64,000 nucleotides of DNA from Andrena cerasifolii (taxonomy: Eukaryota; Arthropoda; Insecta; Hymenoptera; Andrenidae): NCBI RefSeq assembly GCF_050908995.1, contig NC_135119.1:2790001-2854000 (forward strand), written 5' to 3'. The position numbers were made by a program, and so were the translations under genes. The stretch's first letter is position 1; every line of letters begins with the position of its first letter. Of the stretch, positions 11,036 through 21,279 are shown one piece after another. The notes beneath the pieces were generated by a model that was not told the DNA's origin, searched no databases, and worked only from the letters and a program-made list of their open reading frames with translations.

Positions 11036-12855
11036 GTTAACCGACCACCGAGCAGGTAACATCGTACCGCGCAGTGGTGCGAAATCTACCCTGCCCGCCA
11101 AAGTCAAGTGAATCGTAAAGCCCAATGGCCCGCGACCAACAACCATCAAACAGTTTCCTCAGTGAAATAATCAGTGTACAGTGCATATAGACACAGTGAC
11201 CAACACAGTTAATTGATCTAACACCCAAAAAGTGACTTCCCCAATGAAGTGACGGTGAAAAGTGCCAACACCAACCCCAGGGGGGGAGGGGGCCTGCCAC
11301 GCAAAAACCAGGACCCAGCATCCAACAGTACCAATGGCTACACTCCAAGACCATGAACTCCCATCCACGGTGCCAGATGACCTCATCAAAAAAATCATCA
11401 AACAGGAGAAAGCGGGATTCTCCTCGCATAGAGATCTAGACAAGCTCTGCAGAAACATATCGTCAACGAGTAAGCGAAAGAACACGAACATCCCCAAATC
11501 AACGACAAAAATCCCCAAAAGCGACAAAAGGAGCCCGTCCCCCCACAAAACTCAAACCACACCATCACCGGACCTGCAAGGAACCCATTATGGAATCACT
11601 CACCTCGTCAACCACGGAAGCCGACCAACAACGTCAGTTAGCAGAAACGCTACAAGCCATGCGTAAAGAGATCGACGAACTAAAAACGCAAAACGAGAAA
11701 CTCATCAGCCAACACGAAAATCACCTCGCCCTGATCAGCAGCCTCCAAAATCAGATTTCAAACAAAGGAGCCCATGCAGAATGCGAATCCGGCCCTGTAA
11801 CACCAGCAAGCGTCCCGCCAACGACGACCAGCACCAACCCCTACGGGAAATCCCAAGGGGGTAATCCCAACCAAAATATACCGGACAACCACTCCTCAAC
11901 GCCATCCTCTAAAAAAGGAGGACAAACCTGACAACAGCAGGGCCCCAACAAGGCCCCCAACGTTGGCCAACGTCCAGCGACACCGACCAGCCCTACCCCC
12001 CGCAGTCCGGCTCCAGGCCGGCGAAGGACCAGCAGACATCCCGACAAGCACCTCAGCCGAAAGGTAACCGCCCCCCCCCCCCAAATTACAATCAGCGGGC
12101 AACAGTCCAGGTCATGATTGACACAATTCTGACCTACCTCCCCTGCAAACTGGAAAGAAACTTCCGTACTAAAACCACCAATAAACACAGCCATATGCTA
12201 TACATAGAACAACCAAGCCATACTTGAATAATTAAAATCTAAAGACACCAAATTCTCTACCTTCACGTCGAAATACGAAAAGCCCTTTCCTAATAAAATA
12301 CTTGGAAGGCAACTTTAACGAGGCAACGTTATTAAACGAACTCATCAACACTAACGACGTCCATTTCCTAAAAGTCAACAGGTTCCAAACAAAAAAATCA
12401 ATAGAATCTAACACTACACTTCCTATCTTTATTGTACACCTCTCTCCAGAGAGCAATTCAAACCCATCCCACAATCCCTGCGACAAACCACCCAAATTTG
12501 TTCACTAACATATACTCGCTCGCAATAACCCTACAAAAAACTAAAAACAAAAATCAGCGGGCATCGACGGCATTCCCAACGCCATACTAAGAAGACTCCC
12601 AAGCAAATTTATCTATCTATACACCATACTCTTCAACAACGCCCTCAACAACTCTTACTTCCTTCAAAACTGGAAAATAGCAAAAACCATATTTATAAAA
12701 AAAAAAGGAAAGAACGGAACCATACCCTCAAGCTACAGGCCAATAAGTCTGCTGCCAAATATAAGTAAAGTCTTTGAAAAAAACGATCCTCGACTCACTT
12801 ACACAGTACATAGATGAATACCAATTAAAAAGGGCGGGCCATCAGCTATAGTCCT
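11036..12855 (+). pseudogene. Jockey-like non-LTR retrotransposon with internal deletion
   Basis: A C-rich, A-rich plus strand encodes ORF1 from ATG at 11334. It begins MATLQDHELPSTVPDDLIKK, shifts frame near 11600, and continues as a coiled-coil stretch (EIDELKTQNEKLISQHENHL) to 11931. A Pro-rich region follows with a run of about 12 C at 12069. Then comes a segment resembling the C2HC-associated part of Jockey gag proteins (MIDTILTYLPC near 12115; FLKVNRFQTKKS near 12367). Next, without any endonuclease, is reverse transcriptase at 12551-12855: KSAGIDGIPNAIL, QNWKIAKTIFI and SSYRPISLLPNISKVFEK, then a one-base frameshift and DSLTQYIDEYQLKRAGHQ. The endonuclease and the catalytic YADD part are absent, so the copy is dead. 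The upstream 11036-11333 is probably 5' UTR. Confidence 0.75.
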
Positions 12856-12896
12856 ACTGATGAGTCTGGCTGACGGTCCCAGACGAAACGCCCGCA
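12832..12896 (+). other. Hammerhead-ribozyme-like core (speculative)
   Basis: The strings CTGATGA (12857-12863) and GAAA (12885-12888) are separated by a perfect 6-bp stem (GTCTGG 12864-12869 with CCAGAC 12879-12884). They are enclosed by a 6-bp stem, GCGGGC 12834-12839 with GCCCGC 12890-12895. That is the hammerhead core layout. The cleavage-side strand reads CATC instead of a clean UH next to the stem, and no good stem I forms. CATCAG (12840-12845) can instead pair with CTGATG. It may be a decayed or chance motif. Confidence 0.22.
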
Positions 12897-13018
12897 CCTC
12901 TTCTTTTCCTCCTCGATCCGTGAACGCCAATCCACCCGCCCCGCACAGTTACTCCATTGCGGCGTGACCAGCCGGCATTAGAGTTTACGGTTACGTCGGA
13001 GGCAACGAGGCAAGAACT

Positions 13019-13092
13019 CCCTTCTCGTCCAGAATGGGTCCGGCAATTCTGGACGCCCTTCTCGTCCAGAATGGGTCCGGCAATTCTGGACG
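13019..13092. repeat. Perfect tandem duplication of a 37-bp hairpin
   Basis: Two exact 37-bp copies (13019-13055 and 13056-13092). Each contains a 10-bp perfect inverted repeat, CGTCCAGAAT and ATTCTGGACG, around a 10-base loop. Confidence 0.85.
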
Positions 13093-13640
13093 TGGACAAG
13101 TGTTGTGTATATTTTATACAAATGGTATGACATGCCATCAAAATTCAAGAATGTGGGCGGCGGAAAACCCATATTGGATACGAGAAGTGAATGGACAGCA
13201 GTACCGCCAGTCAGTTTTAATATGGTGTGGTATTTTTAATAGAAAACTATATGGACCGTATATTTTCGAAGGAAATGTAACGGAAGCAGTATATTTAGAA
13301 CTTTTTAAAAATTATGTGGGTGATAATGTACACGATATGCCACTAGAAGAAATGCGTAACTTATGATTTCAACAAGATGGTGCTCCGGCACATTACGCTA
13401 TAGTGGTAAGAAGATGGCTGAACGCAACATTTCCCAACCACTGGATCGGTCGGAGCAGTGGCATAGACCTCTCGGCCTGTGTCTTCTTTTTATGGGGATA
13501 CCTAAAGAAAATCGTATTTCAAATCCCTGTTGCAAACACCCACGAATTAACAGAACGGATTAGACATGCATGCAATAATACACCAGCAGAGATATTGCTC
13601 AAAGTAGAGACAGAATTTTCCAGGCGCGTATGAAGTTGCA
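13090..13640 (+). pseudogene. Mariner/IS630-like transposase fragment, C-terminal half
   Basis: The frame reads through GMTCHQNSRMWAAENPYWIR and WCGIFNRKLYGPYIFEGN to 13366, where a TGA-containing break shifts it. It then continues with QDGAPAHY (the second catalytic Asp context of DDE transposases), WIGRSSGIDLSACVFFLWGYLK (near the third acidic position) and a C-terminal tail ending near 13633. The N-terminal DNA-binding domain and first catalytic residue are missing. Stops inside and at the end show it is inactive. A related fragment lies in the opposite orientation at 14410-14930. Such DDE pseudogenes of the Tc1/mariner superfamily are common in insects; the exact family is not resolved. 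Confidence 0.75.
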
Positions 13641-13738
13641 TTCTCAATGACGGAGGACACGTCGAAGAACAGCCGGCCTAAAGGCTAGCTTAGCGTGAAG
13701 AGGTAAGAATTCATTTAATATTTACGATTGACAACTTA

Positions 13739-14373
13739 AGGTCGTGTTCAGATATATTGGCCGGTAAGTTTCGTGAGGGGTATTCTCCCACCACACCGCC
13801 TGCCTGCTCGGTGCTCCTTTTCTCAACATTCTGACTCTCTCTCGGGCTAGGCCTGCTCGTCGCGCGGTGAGTATTCGGTACCCGTGAGGTACGTATACAC
13901 GCAGCGATGCATCCACACCACTTTCTCGTTTCTTTCTTGCTCTCGTTCCATCTCGCTCTCGCCTTCGCAGAACAAGAGCGAGTCCGAAGTGGTGGGAATA
14001 GCGCCAAGCTCTTGACGTGTAGGCCAAACCGATTTCTTAGCGTAGGAATACATACATCAGAATAGGTGTGCGTTAGGTCCGACAAAATTCCGGAGCTTTA
14101 TTGGTCAGAACATTGATTCTTTCTCGATAGCTTCATCTCGTATTGGTTTACGCATAGCTTTGTAATGCACACAACTACTACGCTAAGAATAAACAACAGC
14201 CACACGGCTTCGTTCAGGCGGAGCCGAGCAGCGTTCCCGTTACCCCACCATACCCTTCGGGAGCCAAGCAACTTCGACTACCCATCCACGATCGTCAGGT
14301 GGTGGTGGCTGATTTCTCCTCACGCGCTGCTCGCGAAACCGAACTCACCGGCCAATATATCTGAACACGACCT
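13739..14373. mobile_element. TA-flanked MITE, mariner-type
   Basis: Inverted ends of about 35 bp (AGGTCGTGTTCAGATATATT at 13739 and its complement ending at 14373) are flanked by TA at 13737-13738 and 14374-14375. The 635-bp interior is purine/pyrimidine-biased and has no transposase; the 100-codon frames inside lack motifs. A shorter relative with GATATTATATTGGCCGGT lies at 21169-21277. It sits between two oppositely oriented mariner transposase fragments, but neither supplies its ends. Confidence 0.7.
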
Positions 14374-14409
14374 TAGTATTGCGGACGAACGCTTATTTGT
14401 CATCTGTTT

Positions 14410-14930
14410 CTGTTTAGTTTCTAGAAGGGAATCGAGACCATGCTGTCCTTATGAAACCACGATCGATCCATTGCTTGGGAAATGATGAGTCCAGCCATAT
14501 TCTCACCGCTGCAGCACCGTCTTGTGGAAACCATAAATTTTGCGCTTCAGCAAGTGGCATGTCGTGTAAAATATCATCCACATAATTTTCTAGAAATTCT
14601 AAATATCCTGTTTCATTTCCTTTAAAACAATACGGTTCATATATTTTTCAATTGAACATACCACACCACATTAAAACCGAGTCGCGGTACTGGTGATTCA
14701 ACTCTCGTACCCAATGTAGATTTTCCGCCGACCACATTCTTGAATTTTGATGGCATGCCATGCCATTCATATAAAATATACATTCGTCCGTTATCATTAA
14801 GTTGCGTACAAACTGTGCTTCGTCTCCGATTTTCTGCAGTATCCGCATCGCAAATTCAATCCCTGTTCCAAAATCTCTATCGAATAGTTTATGGGGTGAA
14901 ATCGGCTGATACGGCTTTAGAAGAAAATTA
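14410..14930 (-). pseudogene. Mariner/IS630-like transposase fragment, opposite orientation
   Basis: The minus strand carries the same domain as 13090-13640 but begins further upstream. FDRDFGTGIEFAMRILQ leads to NLMITDECIF, which contains the first catalytic Asp, then GMACHQNSRMWSAENLHWVR and DSVLMWCGMFN up to a stop near 14648. Beyond the stop the reading continues in the same frame (NETGYLEFLENYV) and then with shifts (PQDGAAAVRIWLD) and ends near 14410. Deletions between these blocks and the stops show decay. The two copies are similar enough to be from the same family. Confidence 0.7.
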
Positions 14931-14977
14931 TAGAAATTTCTTTAGCATAAATTTTAAATAAACTTTAGTTTTATAAC

Positions 14978-15252
14978 CTAAAATTATTTACATTCCAATT
15001 CCTTCTATATCGCATGAGATAAATAAGACATTGCAAATAGGAGATAGATGTTTTGTGCAAAAAAATAACCAAATTTTCTGCTTAAGATATGAATATATTG
15101 CAAAAAATATTGAGGTTCCTACAAGTTATTGGATTGTAAACATTAACGACAGCCATATGATGTGGACATGTTGGACTAATGATTTGCCATATAGTTTAAG
15201 ATGTGTTATTGTTACAACAAATATGAAGGTGCAGGTAAATAGAATCGAATAA
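14978..15252 (+). CDS. Unrecognised open frame, possible exon or relic
   Basis: An open stretch of about 90 codons ending at TAA (15250-15252) stands out from its AT-rich surroundings by unusual Trp/Cys/Tyr content (for example RCFVQKNNQIFCLRYEYIAK and MMWTCWTNDLPYSLR). There is no ATG near its start, so it would have to be an internal exon or a degraded fragment. No domain is recognised. Its neighbours are a mariner fragment upstream and AT-rich DNA downstream, so transposon origin is possible. Confidence 0.25.
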
Positions 15253-15757
15253 AATAACAATATTATTTAATATATATAAATACATATGTAAGTATGTTTA
15301 CATCTATCATATAATGTACATTACAATGTTATTAATATTTATTTTATAAATAAATATTATATATTATGATACCTTTCTATATTAATTTTGTTAAATATTG
15401 ATTATATACATTTATATAGATATGTATTCAAAATTATTCTCTCGTCCATTGCTCTTCTCTCTGTAATATATTTGATTATATTAACTTCAATTAATGTAAA
15501 CATGGTTGTATATAATATAGAATATATTTATTTTAAACGTTTATAACATTATTTTACTTTCAAATATTCATATTCACACATCCTACTCGAACCATGTATT
15601 TCTAACCTTTTTGTCTCATCGTCTGTCATTTACAATGTCAAGATGGCGACGAAATGGTCAAACTTATTCCATTTGGCAAACCTCGCGACGTACAGAACAG
15701 TTTTTCTGACCACTTTCAATCTAGATAGATAAGTCTCCTTACTCTTACTTCGTGGGC
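15253..15757. other. Very AT-rich, no gene recognised
   Basis: Low-complexity TA/TTTA-rich DNA to about 15570, then unremarkable sequence up to the MITE. Confidence 0.5.
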
Positions 15758-16322
15758 AAAATGTTGCATATCACGGCTCTAACGCCGTCATTTTGTACGA
15801 AAAAAATATAACCCTGATAGCCAGATCTGGGCAGCAGAATCTGATGTCAGAACTGCAGCAGTCTGTGTCCGCATTTGGCTGCGTTCTGATGTGCAGAGCC
15901 TGAGGTGCAGTGCCTGATGTCAGATGGACAGCAGATCGACAGCAGATCGACAGCAGATTTCGCCGTCTGCTAGGCACAGCAACAGCGCCATCTGAGATCC
16001 AGAATTACCAAGCAATTGCCTACAGATGGCGCTGTTTCTGTGCCTAGCAGACGGCGAAATCTGCTGTCGATCTGCTGTCCATCTGACATCAGGCACTGCA
16101 CCTCAGGCTCTGCACATCAGAACGCAGCCAAATGCGGACACAGACTGCTGCAGTTCTGACGTCAGATTCTGCTGCCCAGATCTGGCTATCAGGGAAGACT
16201 TTTTCTGTCGAGAATTGTACAATAACAGATTCATATTAACTTTTCCATTTATTTCATTATCTCCCTAAACACAATTGCCGAACAGGACTATAACTTTACT
16301 TCGTCCAAGGTGGCCTAACCTC
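15758..16322. mobile_element. GGTTAGGCCACC-family MITE, left-truncated and split
   Basis: The right half matches the reference copy at 2089-2722 (CATATCACGGCTCTA near 15767; GTCCAAGGTGGCCTAACC near 16304) and ends at TTAA 16323-16326. The left half is missing. It is split at about 15811/16195 by another palindromic element. Confidence 0.65.
15812..16194. mobile_element. Near-perfect palindromic MITE nested in a MITE
   Basis: Ends CCCTGATAGCCAGATCTGGG and complement; arms 15812-15994 and 16023-16194 leave only a 28-base loop. The left arm has one extra 11-12-bp unit (CAGATCGACAG). The flanks (ATAA and AAGA), compared with the intact outer element, suggest a short 3-4-bp degenerate target duplication. 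The superfamily is unclear. Confidence 0.7.
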
Positions 16323-16329
16323 TTAAGTG

Positions 16330-19255
16330 GAGAACAGAACACCAAGGTGTAGAAAATGAGAGGCTAGCATCAAAGTGCAGGTGGGAGCTAAAACCGGATG
16401 AAGAAATAAATAAGCAGAGGAAAGAAAGGCAAGTAAAACGAACATCTCACGACGTATAACTAAATAGTGAAAAGATGTGGCAAGGAAGAGGAGTAGGGAA
16501 GCATCAGGTAGCATCAATGTTAAGAGACAAGTGACATCTCACAGCGGACAAAAGAAATATAATCAGAGCCGATAAGGCAGTGGCCCGGTCAAATGATTAG
16601 AGAAGAAACAGAAAGAGTAGCAAAGGAACATAAACAGTGCGGGGAAGCAATACTGGCGCAACGGTTAGTGAGAGTGAGAGACTGAACAACCTGAGCTCAA
16701 TGGAAGTACTATTTAAAAGAAAAAGAGAAGAAGAGTACAAAACGCAGTCAGAAAAAGAGTTTCTGGAAAAGTTTGAAAAAAGGTAAACGGGTAGACTGAT
16801 CATAAATTGAACAAAAAACAAGTCAGCAAGTAGATAGACGCTAACGTCACTCAACCATGGAGGAACCAAACCATGAACGTAGAATAGTTTAGAAAGATTA
16901 CAAGCTTCATGAAGGAGATAAAGAAAGGACTCGCAATAATACCAAAAGAGAATCGTAGCGTTATGAAAGAACTAAAAGAAGTTGAAGTGGAATGGAAAAT
17001 GAAACACGATAATTGAGAAAAAAGAATAAGCGCTGTAGAAGAAAGAATGGAAAAGTCGCGTGTCAGAGAGCAGGGAAATGGAGACATACTGGGCAAAATT
17101 CAATCTATAGAGAAGATGGAAGGAACACGGGCACAAAGGAAAGAAAAGAGGAATGACATCATTACAGGAGGATGGAAAGCGCTAAAACGAGAATCACTTG
17201 AAAAGGCAGTAGAAGAGCTATTGCAAAAAGGAATGGAGGCAGAAATTAAAATAGAAGAAGCGTTCTGGAGAAAAAGAGGAACAAATATGATAACCGCAAG
17301 AATGAGGAATCGAGAAGAAACAAGGTTTGCGATGACAAAGGAAAACAAATAGCAAGGAAAGAATATATTCATAGGAAGAAAGAGAAATACAGAGAAATCT
17401 GCGCTTAATTGCGCAAGAGGGAAGAACAAAAGGAGCACAGGTAATAATAGAACACAAAACAATTCAAATAAACGAGCGGTATTTCAAATGGAAAACGGTT
17501 GAGAGAGAAAAATTTTCGGAACAGGCAGAACTCCATAAATCTCTAAACTACGGAACTGCGGACCAGACGGAGGTCTAAGATGCTCTGCTGACCTCCGCTA
17601 GGTCGGAGGTCGGACGCCAACGGAAGTTGGGACCAGGAAGAAGAAACGAAAACCAGAGGAGACAGGATCAGAGAGAAGGAAAGATGGCACGGCAGCAGGC
17701 AACATGGCAAAAACCTCAAAAAGAGCGAAGGAAGAAAGCAGACAATAAAAAATAGGCTTTTGGAATGGAGCTGGGTTACAAAACAAAGACAGACAATTCT
17801 GTGGATTCATAGAACAACTGGATATAATTGGGCTGACAGAAACAGAAACGAAAGACAAACACTGGAAAAAACTGAAACGCAACCTATCTGAAAAAATTAA
17901 CTGGGAATGTCAGTATGCATTAAGGGAGAAGGACAAAGGGCGCGCAAGTGGTGGTATATTTACAGAAATGAAGAAATGGATGAATGAAAAAAAGACAATA
18001 CAAGAAACAAACAACATACAAGAGAGGGAAATTATAATTAAAAAACGAATCTAGAAAGGATAACGAAAGAAGCAGGAAGGGAAAAGCTAATGATCGGTGG
18101 CGATTTTAATGCAAAGATTAGCTCAGAAGGATCTACATCACAAGAAGAAGACGATGAAAGACATCAAAGAAAATCAAAAGACACGGGCAAAAACTCAGAA
18201 CGAAGGATTTTGATAGAAATGGCAGAAGAAAATGAGTGGGATTTTCTACATAAAAACTCAGAAGGAGACGCGAAAGGTGAATTCACGTACATAGAAGCGG
18301 GAGGAAATTTAGTAATCGACTCCACAGAATACACAATGACCAATCCAGAGGTAAGATCGAAGCCAACAAATTTACTGTAGAAATCAGAGTGGGATTAGAT
18401 CTTCTATCCGTGAAAATAGAATTGTATAAATGTGCAGCTTCATAAGAATCGATAAGCAGAAGAAGAAATAAGGAAGGAGAAAAGAATATGGGCAGAAGAA
18501 AGGAAAAGGGAGTATCAAGAGCACATAAACAGAATTGATTTTGTAGAAATGCATGTAAATGAAATGGTGGAAGATCTAATCCAAAAGATCAACAAAGTGG
18601 TTAGAAAGAAGAGGGTAAAGATAACAAAAGGCAAAGTGGGAGAAAACAGATACCAGGTGGGACAAAGAATGTACAGGAAGAAAAAGGAAACCAGGAAAGC
18701 TCTAAGAAAATGGCAGAAAGGAAAAAATAGTCGAGAAGAATATAAGGACAAGAAAGAAGCATATAAGATGACGTTTAAAAAAAAAAGAAGAAGGATCTGC
18801 AAAAGAAGCAGGAAAAATAAATGCAGTCGCAAGGAATATAAACGATATCGCGAATATCACATAGAAAGGAAGAGAGGAATAGGATCGACAAAGCATAACA
18901 AAATGGATGCATGAAGGCAGTACTTTAAAGAATTAATACAGGGAGCGTTGAGCTATAAAAATACCTGAAGAGTGAACAGAGCAATGGCGACCGGTCCGAG
19001 AAAGAGGGAAGATAACGGGTGAACCTATCTCTGAACCTATGACTGAAGTTACCCGCGCACAACATACATTCATAACACAGATAGTGCAGATAGAGAGGGA
19101 TAATAGGAAAAAGAAGGTTAGGTTCACCCGTTATCTTCTATTTCCCTCGAACCGCTGTGGCCTCTACTTCTTCCCACTGCTGTTCACTCTCCAGGTATTT
19201 GTATAGCTCAATGGGGAGAAGACAGCTACGAATGGAACAAAGAAGAAGGAGAAAC
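16330..19255 (+). pseudogene. Purine-rich non-LTR retrotransposon: ORF1, endonuclease and start of RT region
   Basis: The plus strand is strongly A/G-rich and reads as a decayed LINE. ORF1-like pieces come first: EVLFKRKREEE near 16700, and a coiled-coil region to 17352 containing KALKRESLEKAVEELLQKGM. The endonuclease domain follows: GFWNGAGLQNKD near 17756, DIIGLTETETKDKHW near 17823, RASGGIFTEM near 17943, and the conserved GGDFNAKI at 18093 within an open frame to 18380. The linker before reverse transcriptase is at 18549-18914 (RKKKETRKALRKWQKGK, SREEYKDKKEAYK). Stops and frameshifts are frequent. The reverse transcriptase core is absent. The minus-strand LINE at 40930-43310 supplies the RT and C-terminal part of a very similar family. 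Confidence 0.7.
18943..19212. repeat. Inverted duplication inside the LINE
   Basis: About 90 bp around 18943-19033 (TTGAGCTATAAAAATACCTG; AGATAACGGGTGAACCTA) is repeated inverted at about 19117-19212. This gives a foldback at the broken 3' end of the LINE fragment. Confidence 0.6.
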
Positions 19256-19307
19256 AGTAAATTTTCGAGGGGAGCTGGAAATGATGTTAATTATTTACAA
19301 AAGCACA

Positions 19308-19420
19308 GTCTTCACCGATTTCGATGACCTTGGAATATGTTGTCCGGGGCATCATTTTGAACAACTTTTTTCTATATATGTCGCCGTCGTTCAGCTTTAG
19401 TTCTCGAGATATTCGCAAAA
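19308..19420. repeat. Single arm of a dispersed foldback family
   Basis: Carries CACCGATTTCGATGACCTTG and TTCTCGAGATATTCGC. Related arms occur at about 25160-25280 and, inverted, at about 26700-26835. Confidence 0.55.
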
Positions 19421-19611
19421 AAAAATGTCATCAGTAGTTGGTTTCAAAGTAAACCTGAAGAAATATCTAGAAAATTCTGGACGAAAAAGAAGCAGTAAGT
19501 TAAGGATGTCCATTCATCCCATCTTTATTTACACTGTACATATCGGATTTAGAAGAGCGTATGAAGAAAGGGCAATCAGAAGCCTTGCAAACGTGGATGA
19601 CATTATCTTAA

Positions 19612-19815
19612 GGGGTTAGGCCACCTTGGATAGAGCAAATTTGCAGTCATTTTCGGCATTTTTTTTAGGAAGATAATGAAATAAACAGAAAAATCAATAT
19701 GAAGCCTGTTATTGTACAACTCTTACCGGAAAAAATCGTATTTTTTTCGTACAAAATGGCGGTGGTAGAGCTGTGATATGCAAGATGTTGAGGAGCGACG
19801 TTTTCCACGGTGCGA
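19612..19815. mobile_element. GGTTAGGCCACC-family MITE, left arm only
   Basis: Starts GGGGTTAGGCCACC after TTAA at 19608-19611. It follows the reference copy (2089 onward) to GTTTTCCACGGTG and then switches abruptly to an unrelated foldback. No right end is seen. Confidence 0.65.
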
Positions 19816-19829
19816 AGTACTCCAGGTTA

Positions 19830-20870
19830 TTGATTACATAAAAAAATATGTCCAACAAAAGTTGTAGACCCAGACAAGTAGCATGTTTTATGTTGTACTA
19901 CTTTTTCTCGCGCGACAAACGGTTCTCGAAAAGAGTCCGAAAAACTAGAAAAAACTGTTTCTTTTTTCAAATTTTGAAAGTTTAAATCCTTTTCCGACAC
20001 TTTATATTTATGAAGGCGACAAAAATTGCAATTTTTATTTCCGAGGACTATTTTTTAAACATTGAAGGGGAGAGCATATACCGAGATATGCCAAAAAGTT
20101 AAAAAAAAAGAGTTTCCATATTTTCAGTGTTGGATATGTCATGAATGTTTCCTGAAAATTTGGGACCGAAATTCGCAAAAATATGGAGGATATACACATC
20201 AGAACAAATCATGATTTTCAAACATGCTACCCACGATTACTCAAAAACTATTCAACCGATTTACTTCAAATTTTGGACAGCTGTATAATACACTATTACG
20301 CAATTTTTTGACTCCTAGTTACATTTTTATTGCCTAAAAGGGGCAAGATTTCATGTCCGATCTTGTTTAAATTTTGAAAATTTAAATGTGTCTCGAACAT
20401 TTCTTATTTATGAAGACTAAAAGAAATGTGTATTTTTTATTTCCAACCCTAAAGGTTAATCCTAATACGTCTCTGTCACCGATGAGCATACTTTACTTCT
20501 AATGTATATCTTCGATATATTTGCGAATTTAGGTCCCAAATTTTCAGAAAACATTTATGACATATCAAACACTGAAAATATGGAAATAATATTTTTTACC
20601 TTTTTGGCATATCTCGGTATACCCCCCCCCTAAATGTTTAAAAAATATTCCTTGAAAATAAAAATTAGAATTTTTGTCCGCCTTCGTAAATAAAAAGTGA
20701 TCGAGAAGGATGTATACTTTCAAACTTCACAAAAAAATTGTTTTCCCAGTTTTTCGCACTTTTTTCGAAAATCGTTTTTCGCACGAGAAAAACTAATAGA
20801 ACATAAAAGGTTCTCCTTGTCTGGATCTACAACTTTTGTTTGACATATTTTTTTATGTAACTTGGAGGGT
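19830..20870. repeat. Large foldback, ~380-bp arms
   Basis: Arms at about 19830-20210 and 20490-20870 are imperfectly complementary. They share TACATAAAAAAATATGTC, AGTTGTAGA-CCAGACAAG and ATATGCCAAAAAG. No transposase and no clear target duplication are seen. Confidence 0.65.
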
Positions 20871-21168
20871 ATTATATAAAATCGACTTTGTGAGCTGTGC
20901 ACCTTTTCCCGTTATCCGATCGGGCTCAAACTTTACACAAATTATTTTTTATTATTTGGAACTATTCTGGGTGGTGCCGCGAAAAAAATTAAAAAGTCGA
21001 AAATGAGAGACACCCTACCCCCCACACACGCGCCGCACGCATGTACGCATACTAGTTGGACGTGGAAACGGTCCTTCTAAGTTTACCTGCAGCAAGTTAG
21101 CTACTGTGTTGTAGGGGGCAATGATTGACGTGAAATCAATCCTCAAGGGAAACTGCCCGAAGTCGCGG

Positions 21169-21277
21169 TCAGATATTATATTGGCCGGTCAGTGCGAGTG
21201 AGTAGTAACTCCCAACATGCCGTTGTTCGCGAAACAACTTCAGAGTTCAGACCGGCCAATACATCTAACCTTCACGT
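21169..21277. repeat. Short foldback related to the 13.7-kb MITE
   Basis: TATATTGGCCGGTC near 21176 and GACCGGCCAATACATCT near 21250 form an inverted repeat whose ends resemble the termini of the element at 13739-14373. Confidence 0.4.
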
Positions 21278-21279
21278 TC

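Noticed and set aside
13738..14373. TTAA target for the 13.7-kb MITE
   Set aside because: The left flank reads TTAA by chance; the right flank supports only TA.
16341..18896. Several Leu/Phe/Ser-rich minus-strand frames
   Set aside because: They are the complement of the purine-rich LINE coding strand.
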